DNA of 64,000 nucleotides from Janibacter sp. HTCC2649 (GTDB lineage: Bacteria; Actinomycetota; Actinomycetes; Actinomycetales; Dermatophilaceae): NCBI RefSeq assembly GCF_000152705.1, contig NZ_CH672413.1:3228139-3292138 (forward strand), read 5' to 3'. Each line of letters begins with the position of its first letter. The stretch's first letter is position 1. This document shows positions 25,125 to 34,596 of this stretch, piece after piece. The translations under genes and the position numbers were made by a program. The notes under the pieces were generated by a model that was not told where the DNA came from, did no database searches, and saw only the letters and a program-made list of their open reading frames with translations.

Positions 25125-25813
25125 TCACCGACATCGTCGTCGTACCAGGGGCGCCGCTGTTGCTGCCGGAGTACCAAGGTCGGGTGGCGGCCGTGCCTGA
25201 CCTGCTCGAATCCTGCGTCTCGGTCGTTCGCGAGGCGGTCGCGTCGGCGCACCACGTCGTCGTCGTGCACGCCACCGATCGCGAACCGCGCAGCACGAAG
25301 CCTCCGGTGGGTCTGCGCGTGGCCGATCATCTGCTCGCCGCGACCCACGAGAACTTCGATGTCGAGCACGTCGCCGTGGCGTGGGACGCGACTCTGGAGG
25401 ACTGCCTGGCCATCGGTCGTCGACTCGAACCTGCACCTGAGACAACACTTCTCGTGGTTGCCGACGGATCAGCCCGCCGCACGGAGAAGGCGCCGGGCCA
25501 CCTTGATGAGCGCGCGGCTGCCGTTGACGACGCCATCGTCAGTGCGATCCGTGACAGCGGCAACGGGGGCCTCGACCGCCTGCTCGACCTCGACGCTGAG
25601 CTCTGCGCCGACCTGCTCGTCGCGGGCCGCGTACCCCTGCAGGTCCTCGCTGCTGCCGTTACGTCTGCGGATGCGGCTGCTCTAGCGACCACATCCGCAG
25701 ACGCAAGAGCTGCAGCGGGAGGTGAGCGGACGGCATACCGGGTCGACCAGTTGGACGTGAGCGATCCGTTCGGCGTGCTCTACGTCGTCGCGCACCTCGT
25801 GGCCATCGCCTGA
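25121..25813 (+). CDS. LigB-like (class III extradiol dioxygenase fold) conserved protein
   Basis: A 230-residue protein that opens with VVVPGAPLLLPEYQG, the pattern seen in actinobacterial proteins of the extradiol dioxygenase superfamily. VVVHATDREPR and LLVVADGSARRTEKAPGHLDERAAAVDDAIV resemble the core. It lacks an obvious pair of metal-binding histidines, so catalysis is uncertain. GTG 25121 overlaps the folP2 stop. It ends the six-gene train. A 20-bp extended GTATGCCG repeat lies inside (25719-25738). Confidence 0.65.
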   Translation: MITDIVVVPGAPLLLPEYQGRVAAVPDLLESCVSVVREAVASAHHVVVVHATDREPRSTKPPVGLRVADHLLAATHENFDVEHVAVAWDATLEDCLAIGRRLEPAPETTLLVVADGSARRTEKAPGHLDERAAAVDDAIVSAIRDSGNGGLDRLLDLDAELCADLLVAGRVPLQVLAAAVTSADAAALATTSADARAAAGGERTAYRVDQLDVSDPFGVLYVVAHLVAIA

Positions 25814-25821
25814 GTCTGGGG

Positions 25822-26469
25822 CTACTCGCAGGCCACGCCGTCGTTGTCCCGATCAAGAGCAGAGCGGTATCCGGGTTCGCCGCGCCGCAGCGGAGCCACA
25901 CCTGCGGCCCGGGCCGCAGCACAGTTCGCGTAGTACGCGGACGAATCCTCGACCGGCGGAGGTGCCACGAACGGCACGGCCCTCGTGGCGGGTGCCTTGG
26001 TGATCGTGACTGTGGGGGCAGGGGCTGGCGTCGCGGTGATCGTGACGGTCGGCGCAGGCGCTGGAGTCGCGGTGACCGTCACTGTCGTTGTTGGGCCCGG
26101 CCTCACCGAGATGGAGGTGGAGACGCTGGGTCGACTTGTAGGTGTGGCGGCGAGGCCGTTGGTGTCCGTGCCATTCGCTCCGCCGACGCCGACCGCGGTT
26201 CCGATCAGAAGCGCCCCGACGGTCACGGCGCCCGCTCTTGCGTAGGAAACAGACGCCTTCTTCTGGAGGACACCCGGAGGCTTCGTGACCAGAGCGGCCG
26301 TGAGAATGGCCGTCGCAGTGGATCGATGTGACGCGGTCTCCGTGCTGACCCAGAAGGTCCACCCAGGAGGTGCTGGCGGCCACGATGCATCCGGCGTCCA
26401 CCCTTTGGGTGGCACCCACCCGTCCGGAGGATTGGGCCATCCGGGCGGTGGGTTGAATCTCTGCGTCAT
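25822..26469 (-). CDS. Excalibur calcium-binding-domain protein with Pro/Trp-rich N-terminus
   Basis: ATG 26469 is preceded by GAGGAG. The first 45 residues are repeats of Pro-Trp-Gly phrases (PPGWPNPPDGWVPPKGWTP), followed by a hydrophobic helix (AGAVTVGALLIGTAVGVGG). A linker holds a tandem repeat of TATPAPAPTVTI, and the C-terminal Excalibur domain ends in DRDNDGVACE with paired cysteines (NCAAARAAG). It is probably a membrane-anchored, outward-facing calcium-binding protein. Related architectures carry thermonuclease domains, absent here. Confidence 0.88.
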   Translation of the reverse strand: MTQRFNPPPGWPNPPDGWVPPKGWTPDASWPPAPPGWTFWVSTETASHRSTATAILTAALVTKPPGVLQKKASVSYARAGAVTVGALLIGTAVGVGGANGTDTNGLAATPTSRPSVSTSISVRPGPTTTVTVTATPAPAPTVTITATPAPAPTVTITKAPATRAVPFVAPPPVEDSSAYYANCAAARAAGVAPLRRGEPGYRSALDRDNDGVACE

Positions 26470-26674
26470 GGTCCGCTCCTCGCGTCTGCGTGGAGGTCAC
26501 GGTAGGCACCCCATCGATCGAGCGTGGAGAAATGACAGATCTCGCAGGGGATGCGTTCCTTCTGCACGCACGCGGTTGGTCGTCCCGAGATGCGATGACT
26601 GTCTGTCGAAATCGGGCTGGTTCGTTCGGCACACAGGGTGAAAGGCTGAATTCCACCTCACCCCAGGAGTCACG

Positions 26675-27016
26675 ATGTCGTTCCAGGCCTACCTCGACGC
26701 CGCCGAGAAGAAGACCGGCCACACCCCTCAGCAGCTCGTGGACCAGGCCCACGCCCGCGGCTTCGGACCGGCGACCAAGGCGGGTGACATCCTCGCCTGG
26801 CTGGCCGAGGACCACGGACTGGGACGAGGCCACGGCATGGCCCTCGTCCACGTCATCAAGAACGGTCCAGGCATCGGCGACAAGCACGTGGGCTCGACGG
26901 GCGTGCACCGGGACGAGTCCGACACGCTTCGTCTGGACGGCATCGCCGACCGTTGGTCAGAGGAGGCGGTGGTCCACTGGGCGGCAGCAGGACTCGGCCA
27001 AGGGCTGAAACTCTAG
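26675..27016 (+). CDS. DUF4287-domain protein
   Basis: A 113-residue protein starting MSFQAYLDAAEKKTGHTPQQLVDQA, then GDILAWLAEDHGLGRGHGMALVHVIK, the DUF4287 pattern. AGGAG precedes the ATG. The role is unknown; members are sometimes fused to DUF5655. The 205-bp gap before it (26470-26674) shows no gene. The sulfatase gene begins nine bases after its stop, perhaps as one transcript. Confidence 0.88.
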   Translation: MSFQAYLDAAEKKTGHTPQQLVDQAHARGFGPATKAGDILAWLAEDHGLGRGHGMALVHVIKNGPGIGDKHVGSTGVHRDESDTLRLDGIADRWSEEAVVHWAAAGLGQGLKL

Positions 27017-27025
27017 GGTGGTCGA

Positions 27026-28552
27026 ATGACCGGCCTCCCCGACACCGCCACCGACGATCGACCCAATGTCGTTCTCATCTGTGTCGACGAGTGGCGTGGG
27101 GACGCGCTGTCCAGCGCCGGACACCCGCACGTGCAGACCCCGCACCTTGACGAGCTCGCGGCCCGCGGCACGAGGTTCGATCGCGCCTACTCGGCCACTC
27201 CGACGTGTGTGCCGGCCCGCGTCGCGCTCTTCACGGGGCAGTCCCAGGAGGCCCACGGTCGGGTCGGCTACGTCGAAGGGGTGCCGTTCGAGCAGGCCCA
27301 CCCGGTGACGTTGCCGGGTGAGTTCCGCAAGGCCGGCTACCAGACCCAGGCAATCGGCAAGATGCACGTCTTCCCCGAGCGGTCGCGGGTCGGCTTCGAC
27401 GACGTCGTGCTCCACGACGGGTTCCTCCACCACGCCCGACGCGGACACCGCCGCCAGTTCGAGTTCTTCGACGACTACGTCCCGTGGCTGCGCCGACAGC
27501 CCGGACTCGACGCCGACGCCGACTACTTCGACCATGGCGTCAACTGCAACTCCATCGTCGCCCGTCCATGGGACAAGCCCGAGTCGGCGCACCCGACGCA
27601 CTGGCTCGGCACCCAGGCCGTCAACTGGCTGCCCCGGCGCGACCCGACGGTGCCGTTCTTCCTCTACCTGTCGTTCCACCGGCCGCACCCTCCCTACGAC
27701 CCGCCGCAGTGGGCCTTCGACCAGTACCTGGCCCTTCCGCCCTACGAGCGCGAGCTCGGTGACTGGGAGGACGAATGGGACGAGTTCCGCGAGGACGGGA
27801 ACCACCAGGCGTCGATCGGCGACCTGCCCGACGCGATGGTGCACCGTGCACGGGCCGGCTACTACGGCCTCATGGCCCAGATCGACCTCCAGGTCAACCG
27901 CTTCATCGAGTCCCTGGGCGAGCTCGGGCTCCTTGAGAACACTGTCGTCGCCTTCACCAGTGACCACGGCGAGATGATGGGCGACCACCGCATGTTCAAG
28001 AAGGCGGTGCCCTACGAGGGGTCGGCCCGGGTGCCGTTCATCATCGCCGACGCCCCGGCCAGACAGGGTGACGGCGTCGAGGGTGGCACGGCTCGCGATG
28101 CCGTCGTGTCCCACGTCGTCGAGCTGCGTGACCTCATGCCCACGCTGCTGGAGCTCGCGGGCATCCCCGTGCCGGAGGGAGTGGATGGCGTCTCGCTGAC
28201 CGACCACATCCGTCGTCCCGTCGATGCGTCGGCTCCGGAGGCGCCCCGCGAGTGGCTGCACGGCGAGCACGTCTACTGGGGCCAGTCGCTGCAGTGGGTC
28301 ACCGACGGCCGGATGAAATATGTGTGGGGCTCCGCCAAGGGGGTCGAGCAGCTCTTCGACCTCATCGAGGACCCGGGTGAGCTGCACAACCTGGCCGCCG
28401 ACCCGGCGCATCATCAGAACCGCGACCTCTGGCGCGGCCGACTCGTCGAGGCCCTCACGGGGCGTGAGGAGGGCTTCGTCGCCGATGGCCAGCTCGTCAC
28501 CGGCCGACCGGTCACGGCGATCCTGGAACACACCCTGCAGCGGATCGGCTGA
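27026..28552 (+). CDS. Sulfatase-family hydrolase, cysteine type
   Basis: A 508-residue alkaline-phosphatase-superfamily enzyme with the sulfatase signature C-x-P-x-R at Cys61 (TPTCVPARVALFTG). This cysteine must be converted to formylglycine by a maturase, not seen in the window. Metal-binding stretches are LICVDEWRGDAL, TSDHGEMMGDH and SFHRPHPPYDPP. There is no signal peptide, so it is probably cytoplasmic. The substrate could be a sulfate ester or phosphonate/phosphodiester; family membership alone does not decide. Confidence 0.9.
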   Translation: MTGLPDTATDDRPNVVLICVDEWRGDALSSAGHPHVQTPHLDELAARGTRFDRAYSATPTCVPARVALFTGQSQEAHGRVGYVEGVPFEQAHPVTLPGEFRKAGYQTQAIGKMHVFPERSRVGFDDVVLHDGFLHHARRGHRRQFEFFDDYVPWLRRQPGLDADADYFDHGVNCNSIVARPWDKPESAHPTHWLGTQAVNWLPRRDPTVPFFLYLSFHRPHPPYDPPQWAFDQYLALPPYERELGDWEDEWDEFREDGNHQASIGDLPDAMVHRARAGYYGLMAQIDLQVNRFIESLGELGLLENTVVAFTSDHGEMMGDHRMFKKAVPYEGSARVPFIIADAPARQGDGVEGGTARDAVVSHVVELRDLMPTLLELAGIPVPEGVDGVSLTDHIRRPVDASAPEAPREWLHGEHVYWGQSLQWVTDGRMKYVWGSAKGVEQLFDLIEDPGELHNLAADPAHHQNRDLWRGRLVEALTGREEGFVADGQLVTGRPVTAILEHTLQRIG

Positions 28553-28615
28553 TCTGCACACAACCTTCACAGGTTGCGCTCCCGCCACCCCTGCCCGTGG
28601 GCCTAGCGTCCAAGC

Positions 28616-29557
28616 ATGATCAGAGTCAGTGGGCTGACGAAGGTGTATGCCGGGGTGCGGGCGGTCGATGACCTCACCTTTGACGTGGAGTCCGGGAAGG
28701 TGACCGGCTTCCTCGGGCCGAACGGCGCAGGCAAGTCGACGACGATGCGGATGATCCTGGGGTTGGATCGGCCGACCGCAGGAACCTCGTGCGTGAACGG
28801 GCAGCGCTACACCGACTTCCCGGCGCCGCTGCGCGAGGTGGGCGCCCTGCTCGACGCCGGCGCGATGCACCCGGGGCGAACGGGTCGCGGCCACCTGCGG
28901 ATCGGGGCTCGCAGCAATGGAATTCCCCTTTCTCGTGTCGACGAGGTCATCGAGCAGGTGGGACTCGAGAAGGCGGCGACCCGTCGGGTCAAGGGCTACT
29001 CGCTCGGCATGCGGCAACGCCTCGGGATCGCCGCGGCGCTGCTCGGCGACCCGCCCGTGCTCCTCTTCGACGAGCCGGTCAACGGGCTCGACCTCGACGG
29101 GGTGCGGTGGATCCGGGCGCTGTTCCGGGGTTTCGCCGACGAGGGCCGCACCGTCCTGGTGTCGAGCCACCTCATGAGCGAGATGCAGCTCATCGCCGAC
29201 CGGGTCGTCGTCATCGGCCGTGGTCGTCTCATCGCTGACACCGACATCGCAGGCATGCTCGGCGGGGTGAGCGGCCCTCGCGTGCGGGTGCGGACTCCGC
29301 GCCCGGACGAGCTGGCCCGTGCATTCGGCGCGGACGTTGGCGTGGCCAAGCCGGTCGAGGGAGAGCTGGAGGTGAGTGGCCTCAGCGCCAGCGAGGTCGG
29401 GGATCTCGCGCACGCACACGGCATACCCCTTCATCACCTCGCAGAGGTGGAGCAGTCCCTCGAGGACGCCTACCTCTCGCTCACTGAGGGCGAGGTCGAG
29501 CACGTCGGCCACCTCGGCAACGCCCACGCCGCACTCACGGACGGAGCCCCGCGATGA
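28616..29557 (+). CDS. ABC transporter ATP-binding protein (ABC-2 exporter type)
   Basis: A 313-residue ATPase with Walker A GPNGAGKST, a signature region with YSLGMRQRLGIAAAL, Walker B VLLFDEP and the switch histidine in LVSSHLMSE. An additional C-terminal domain of about 95 residues is typical of drug or bacteriocin-type exporters. CCTAGCGT at about 28602 resembles a -10 box close to the ATG. It overlaps the permease gene by four bases. The exported substrate is unknown. Confidence 0.93.
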   Translation: MIRVSGLTKVYAGVRAVDDLTFDVESGKVTGFLGPNGAGKSTTMRMILGLDRPTAGTSCVNGQRYTDFPAPLREVGALLDAGAMHPGRTGRGHLRIGARSNGIPLSRVDEVIEQVGLEKAATRRVKGYSLGMRQRLGIAAALLGDPPVLLFDEPVNGLDLDGVRWIRALFRGFADEGRTVLVSSHLMSEMQLIADRVVVIGRGRLIADTDIAGMLGGVSGPRVRVRTPRPDELARAFGADVGVAKPVEGELEVSGLSASEVGDLAHAHGIPLHHLAEVEQSLEDAYLSLTEGEVEHVGHLGNAHAALTDGAPR

Positions 29558-30315
29558 GCGCCACGGTCCTGGCGCGCGCCAGCCGCGCAGAGTGGAGTCG
29601 GATCTGGAGTGTCCGCTCGAGCTGGGCCTTTGCGGGCCTCATCGGTCTGGCCGTCGTGGGGCTCGGAGTGCTCGCCGGGATCGATGCGTCCGACAGTCCG
29701 GGTCCGGGTGCAGGGGAGTCGGCGTGGGACGTCGCGGCGTTCACGGCGATGTTCGCGTTGTTCGGCACGGTGGCCTGGGCCGTGGTGACGGGCACGGCCG
29801 ACCACGGCACGGGAGCGATCGTGCCGACGCTGCAATGGACGCCTCGCCGCGGCATCCTCCTTGCGGCGCGCGCCGGCGTCATCGCGTTGACGACGACGGT
29901 GACCGGCTTGGTGCTCGTCATCGTCGCCAGCACCGCAGTGTGGGTGCTCGCGCCGGACTTCGGGCTGCCCCTGGACGAGGGGCTGCACAGGGTGGGCGAC
30001 CTCGTGGTGGTGATCGGTTGTGGTGCCCTGCTCGGCATCGGTCTGGGGCTGGCCACGCGAAGCACCGCTGCCGCACTCGTGCTCGCCATCGCGCTTCTGC
30101 TCGTGCTGCCCCTGATCGTCGGCGGCCTGCCGTTCGACTGGGCCCCAACGGTCTCGTCGCGGCTCCCGGGGTCGGGCGCGCTGTTCCTCATCTTTGGCAA
30201 TGGCCCGCCCGGCGACCTGACACCGACGTCCGCACGGCTGACGCTCTTGGCATGGGCCGTGGCCGCGGTGGCGGCCGGAGGGTGGCGGCTCCTACGCAGC
30301 GACGCGGGTCACTGA
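29554..30315 (+). CDS. ABC-2 type transporter permease
   Basis: A 253-residue protein with six hydrophobic helices that partners with the ATPase encoded just upstream (ATGA overlap). The N-terminus ARASRAEWSRIWSVRSSWAF is typical of membrane subunits of this class, followed by AFTAMFALFGTVAWAVVTGTADHGTGAIVPTLQWTPRR and alternating helices. Probably works as a dimer with two ATPases. Substrate unknown. Confidence 0.88.
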   Translation: MSATVLARASRAEWSRIWSVRSSWAFAGLIGLAVVGLGVLAGIDASDSPGPGAGESAWDVAAFTAMFALFGTVAWAVVTGTADHGTGAIVPTLQWTPRRGILLAARAGVIALTTTVTGLVLVIVASTAVWVLAPDFGLPLDEGLHRVGDLVVVIGCGALLGIGLGLATRSTAAALVLAIALLLVLPLIVGGLPFDWAPTVSSRLPGSGALFLIFGNGPPGDLTPTSARLTLLAWAVAAVAAGGWRLLRSDAGH

Positions 30316-30362
30316 CGCCGAACCTCCACTGAGCAGGCTCCTTGCCGGACATACTTCGGTGC

Positions 30363-31682
30363 ATGCCCAGCGATCGCCTCACCCGAGCCCAGACCGCGGG
30401 GTATGCCGCGGGGAGCGTCGGGACGGGCGGGTTCGGCACCCTGCCCGGCCTTGTCCTCGCCTACTACCTCACCGACACGTTGGGCGTCGCGGCGGCGTTG
30501 GCGGCTGTCGTCGTGCTCGTTCCGAAGGTCTGGGACGTCCTCATCGACCCGGCGATCGGAGCGCGCAGTGACCGGGAGGTGTCGGCCCATGGGTCACGCC
30601 ACCGGCTCATGCTCGTCGGGGCGGTGACGTTGCCGGTCGGGTTCATCGCGATGTTTGCCGTCCCGTCAGGTGTGTCGAGTGGGGTGGCCGCAGTGTGGGT
30701 CGTGGCCGCATTCGTGCTCGCGACAACCTCATTCAGTCTTTTCCAGGTGCCCTACATCGCGGCGCCGGCGGATCTCACGAGTGACTACACCGAGCGCACC
30801 CGCATGATGGCGTGGCGCGTGGGCGTGCTGGCCCTGGCGATCCTGGCCTTCGGCGCGGGGGCGCCGGGGATCCGGGATGCCCTGGGTGGTGGCCGCTCGG
30901 GCTATCTCGTCATGGCGGTCATCTCGGCGACCGTCCTGTCGGCGGGCATGCTCGCCACCGTCGCCAGCCTGCGCGGACACGAGAGCCGTGTCGGTGGCGC
31001 GGCCGAATCCTCCTCTCTGCGTGCGGGACTGGACGCCATCCGGCAGTTGCCAAGGTTCCGGGCGCTGCTCGTGGTCTTCGTCCTTCAAGCGCTGGCCACC
31101 GGGATCGTGCTCGCCGCCGCGCAGTACGTCGCGACCTATCTGCTTGGCTCCCAATCGCTGGTGAGCGTGCTCTTTGCAGCCGTCGTCGCGCCAGCCCTGG
31201 TCGTCATGCCGCTGTGGAAACGGTACGCGGCAGCGCACGGCAAGCGGGCGGCATACCTGGCGTCGTCCTGGCTCTTCGTTCTGTCCTGTGTCGCCCAGGT
31301 TCCGGCGCTCATGCTCGAGTGGACCTGGCTCTCGGTCCCTGCCCTGGCGGTCGGCGGTGTCGCGTATGCCGGGATGCAGCTCTTCCCGTTGGCGATGCTT
31401 CCGGACGTGATCGAGGAAGCGGGACGTTCTCGTGGTGGTGCGATGAGTGGAGTCTGGACGGCATCCGAGACGGCGGGGCTGGCGCTCGGGCCGGGCATCG
31501 TGCTGCTCATGCTGGCCGTGGGTGGGTTCGTGTCGAGCTCGGGCGATCCGGTGGCGCAGCCGGGTGGCGCTGAAGTGGCGATGGGGCTGGCCTTCACGGT
31601 TGTCCCCGCCGTGCTGGCGCTCGTGTCGATCGTGGCATTGCGCAGGTATGTCGAACCGGAGGTGGCGCTTGATGGGCAGTGA
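30363..31682 (+). CDS. MFS / GPH-type cation symporter
   Basis: A 439-residue transporter with twelve helices. The features PKVWDVLIDPAIGARSDRE after helix two and FQVPYIAAPADLTSDYTERTRMMAWR are the glycoside-pentoside-hexuronide (MelB-like) signatures. ATG 30363 is chosen over 30342. The following PLP-enzyme gene starts 11 bp before its stop, so import or export and metabolism of one compound are probably linked. The substrate is unknown. Confidence 0.85.
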   Translation: MPSDRLTRAQTAGYAAGSVGTGGFGTLPGLVLAYYLTDTLGVAAALAAVVVLVPKVWDVLIDPAIGARSDREVSAHGSRHRLMLVGAVTLPVGFIAMFAVPSGVSSGVAAVWVVAAFVLATTSFSLFQVPYIAAPADLTSDYTERTRMMAWRVGVLALAILAFGAGAPGIRDALGGGRSGYLVMAVISATVLSAGMLATVASLRGHESRVGGAAESSSLRAGLDAIRQLPRFRALLVVFVLQALATGIVLAAAQYVATYLLGSQSLVSVLFAAVVAPALVVMPLWKRYAAAHGKRAAYLASSWLFVLSCVAQVPALMLEWTWLSVPALAVGGVAYAGMQLFPLAMLPDVIEEAGRSRGGAMSGVWTASETAGLALGPGIVLLMLAVGGFVSSSGDPVAQPGGAEVAMGLAFTVVPAVLALVSIVALRRYVEPEVALDGQ

Positions 31683-33102
31683 TGGTGTGGACGCTGAAGA
31701 GGTGTTGGGACGCTTGCGGGCCTATCGCGAGCACGATGCCCCGACCCATGGTGGGCGAGTGCTTTCCTACGTCTACGACCACGGCCGCCCGGAGCTCGAT
31801 GAGGTTGCGGCACAGGCGATGCGGCTCCTCCAGCCGGTCAACGGTCTGGACCCGACGACCTTCCCGTCGGTGGCGCTCATGGAGTCCGACCTCGTGGAGT
31901 TCGGGCGCGCAATGCTGCACGGACCGACGGCGACAGGGTCAGTGACATCGGGCGGCACCGAGAGCTGCCTGCTCGCGGTCAAGGCCGCACGTGACCTGTG
32001 GGTGGCGCGCGGTGGGATGGGTCGACCGCGGCTGGTCGTGTCCGCCTCGACGCATGCGGCGTTCCACAAGGCCGCGCACTACTTCGGGCTGGACGTCACG
32101 GTGATCCCGGTCGACGTGACCACTGGTCGGGCGCCGGCAGCTGCACTCATCGAGACCCTCAGCGCGGATGTGGCGCTCGTCGTGGTCTCGGCGCCGTCCT
32201 ATCCGCACGGGGTCATCGACGCTGTCGCCGAGGTGGCGGGGGCTGCGGCCGACCGGGGTATCGCGTGTCATGTCGATGCCTGCGTCGGTGGCTGGGTGCT
32301 GCCGTTCTGGGAGGACGCCGGTGGAGAACCGCTGCCGCAGTGGGACTTTCGCGTTCGTGGCGTGAGCAGCATCAGCGCCGACATCCACAAGTACGGCTAC
32401 GTGCCCAAGGGTGCGTCGCTCCTGCTCTTCGCCGACGGCGAGCTCGACCTCGCACGCTACTTCGCCATCACCGACTGGCTCGGCTATCCCGTCGTCAACC
32501 CGACGATGCTCGGCACTCGCTCCGCGACGTCGCTGGCCGCCGCCTGGGCTGTCGTCCAGACCCTTGGAGCGGATGGGTATGCCGCCCTCACCCGCCGCGT
32601 CGTCGCCGCCACCTCCGCTGTGGCCGGGGCGGTCGACGGGATCGCCGGACTGCGACTGATGGGGGAGCGGCAGGGGCCGCTCATCGCTGTGGCGACGGAC
32701 GACTCCGTGGCGGCCGATCAACGCGTCGACCCTCTGCTCTGGACTGCTGCCGTGACCCAGCGTGGTTTCGTCCTGCAGGGACAGCCCGCGATGACCCAGT
32801 CCGACGGGACTCGGATACCCCACACGGCCCACCTCACGATCACGCCGGTGACCGAGGGGCTCTTGGGTGAGCTCGTGCCTGCCCTCGTCGATGCCGCGGA
32901 CGAGGTCAGGGGACAAGCGCTGCCGAGCCCGGAAGCCCTGTCTCACACCGGCATACCCGATCCGGTTGCTTTGGCGGACGGTGCCAGAGCGGGAGGCGAT
33001 TTGGACCTTACGACGGTGCTGTCCCTCATCGAGAACCTACCGCGCGAGGACTCGGCGAAGCTGCTGTCGGCCTTCCTCCAGCGCTTCACCGCGCCACGCT
33101 GA
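31672..33102 (+). CDS. PLP-dependent decarboxylase/lyase (group II, sphingosine-phosphate-lyase-like)
   Basis: A 476-residue fold-type I enzyme. GSVTSGGTESCLLAVKAARD, VSASTHAAFHKAAHYFGLD, CHVDACVGGWVLPF and the PLP lysine in SADIHKYGYVPKG are clear. The overall pattern resembles Dpl1-type sphingosine-1-phosphate lyases and glutamate-type decarboxylases. GGAGG eight bases upstream supports ATG 31672. It overlaps the MFS gene. The last 50 residues (LDLTTVLSLIENLPREDS onward) are extra. Substrate unknown. Confidence 0.87.
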   Translation: MGSDGVDAEEVLGRLRAYREHDAPTHGGRVLSYVYDHGRPELDEVAAQAMRLLQPVNGLDPTTFPSVALMESDLVEFGRAMLHGPTATGSVTSGGTESCLLAVKAARDLWVARGGMGRPRLVVSASTHAAFHKAAHYFGLDVTVIPVDVTTGRAPAAALIETLSADVALVVVSAPSYPHGVIDAVAEVAGAAADRGIACHVDACVGGWVLPFWEDAGGEPLPQWDFRVRGVSSISADIHKYGYVPKGASLLLFADGELDLARYFAITDWLGYPVVNPTMLGTRSATSLAAAWAVVQTLGADGYAALTRRVVAATSAVAGAVDGIAGLRLMGERQGPLIAVATDDSVAADQRVDPLLWTAAVTQRGFVLQGQPAMTQSDGTRIPHTAHLTITPVTEGLLGELVPALVDAADEVRGQALPSPEALSHTGIPDPVALADGARAGGDLDLTTVLSLIENLPREDSAKLLSAFLQRFTAPR

Positions 33103-33107
33103 TTGGG

Positions 33108-34469
33108 TCAGATCGTGCCGAGGACCTCGTTGAGGGCCTCGGTCGAGCTGGGGTGGGTCCAGATCGAGTCCCGCAGCTCGGCGGCGGTCACGTCGTGACG
33201 CATCGCCAGCGCGACGAGGTTGATGATCTCCTGGCTGTCGACGCAGAAGACGGTGGCGCCGAGGATGAGGTCGGACTCGGCGTCCACGACGATTTTGATG
33301 AGGCCACGGGTCTCCCCGACGATCCGTGCCCGTGGCATGGCAGCGATGGTGTCGATGTTCTTCTGGGCGACCTTCACGGTGTGCCCGGCGTCGCGAGCTT
33401 CGCTCTCGCTCAGTCCAACCCGCGCGAGCGGAGGAGTGATGAAGGTCGTCGCCGGGACGGCCACTCGGTCTGTGGTGCGGCGCGCTCCCTGCCCGACCAA
33501 CTGGTCCTTGACGATCCGGTTGTCGTCCAGTGAGACGTATGTGAATTGGGGTCCGCCGTTGACGTCACCGACGGCCCACACGCCCTCGACCGAGGTCCGC
33601 AGCTGGGCGTCGACCAGGACCGCACCACGGTCGGTGGTCTCGATCCCGGCGGCCTCGAGTCCGAGGTCGTCGGTCGCGGGCCGTCGCCCGACCGCCACGA
33701 GGACGCGGTCTGCCTCGATGGTTCGGTCACCGTCGAGGTGCACGACAGATCCTGCGGCCGTGTCATCAACATGGTCCACCGTTGCCCCGAAGATGAAGGA
33801 GATGCCGTCGGCCTCGAGGACCTGCCTCACCGCATCGGCGACATCGTCGTCCTCACGGGGGAGCAGTCGGTCGGCGGAGTCGACGACGGTCACCTCCGCA
33901 CCGAAGGTCCGGTAGGCGCCAGCGAGCTCGAGGCCGATCGCGCCCGCACCGATGACGACCAGCCGTCGGGGGAGGTCGGTCTCGTCGATGAGCTCGGTCG
34001 AGGTGACGACCCGCGGACCGTCGAGGCCGGGGATCGGCGGGACCACCGGGACGGAGCCGGTGTTGATGATGATCCGGTCGCTCGTCGCGCGGACCCGTTC
34101 GTTGCTGGCACTGACCTCGATCTCGTGAGGTCCGACGAACCGCGCCCGACCGGTGAGGACCGTCGCGGACTCGTGCGAGTCGACCATCGAGAAGTTCTTG
34201 CCGCGCAGGAGGCTCGTGAGGGCGTTCTTGCGCTCGACGGCATTGAGATAGCGGACGTCGGCGTCAGCGACAAGTGAGGGGTGGTTGGCCGACTCGACCA
34301 GGGCCTTCGTCGGCACGCAGCCGATGTTGATGCACGTCCCCCCGAACATCCGGTCCGACTGCTCGACCATGAGCACCCGGTCACCACGGCTGGCGAGGAA
34401 CGCGGCGAGCGTCTTGCCGCCCTTGCCCCAGCCAATGATGATCGCGTCGAACGTCGTCGCCTGAGTCAT
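33108..34469 (-). CDS. FAD-dependent pyridine-nucleotide disulfide oxidoreductase, RclA-like
   Basis: A 453-residue flavoprotein with IIIGWGKGGKTLA (FAD-binding loop with the GKGGKT variant typical of RclA/YkgC proteins). The redox disulfide is in GGTCINIGCVPTK (Cys46, Cys51). Also present are VVIGAGAIGLELAGAYRTFGAEVTVVD for NAD(P)H and the dimer domain ending IWTHPSSTEALNEV with the catalytic His. RclA enzymes act in reactive chlorine or metal stress. Lipoamide or mycothione reductase are less likely because of the first loop. The stop is five bases from the convergent PLP-enzyme gene. Confidence 0.9.
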   Translation of the reverse strand: MTQATTFDAIIIGWGKGGKTLAAFLASRGDRVLMVEQSDRMFGGTCINIGCVPTKALVESANHPSLVADADVRYLNAVERKNALTSLLRGKNFSMVDSHESATVLTGRARFVGPHEIEVSASNERVRATSDRIIINTGSVPVVPPIPGLDGPRVVTSTELIDETDLPRRLVVIGAGAIGLELAGAYRTFGAEVTVVDSADRLLPREDDDVADAVRQVLEADGISFIFGATVDHVDDTAAGSVVHLDGDRTIEADRVLVAVGRRPATDDLGLEAAGIETTDRGAVLVDAQLRTSVEGVWAVGDVNGGPQFTYVSLDDNRIVKDQLVGQGARRTTDRVAVPATTFITPPLARVGLSESEARDAGHTVKVAQKNIDTIAAMPRARIVGETRGLIKIVVDAESDLILGATVFCVDSQEIINLVALAMRHDVTAAELRDSIWTHPSSTEALNEVLGTI

Positions 34470-34596
34470 GCCGCTGACCCTAGGCGCCCCTGTCCCCGCA
34501 GGCTGGAACGGGCCGCTCTCGAAGGTGACGATTCGCTCTTTCGGGAGCGGACGGCATACGCAAGACTGAAAGGACTCTCAGCGAAAGGGCAACCCC

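Noticed and set aside
26490-26674. Short open frame in the gap before the DUF4287 gene
   Set aside because: Its translation has no family features and it overlaps the DUF4287 gene in another frame; codon use is not gene-like.
26957-29527. 856-codon open frame on the minus strand
   Set aside because: It lies opposite the sulfatase and ABC ATPase genes, whose motifs are clear. Its translation is Arg/Val/Asp-rich with no recognisable motif, typical of antisense frames in GC-rich DNA.
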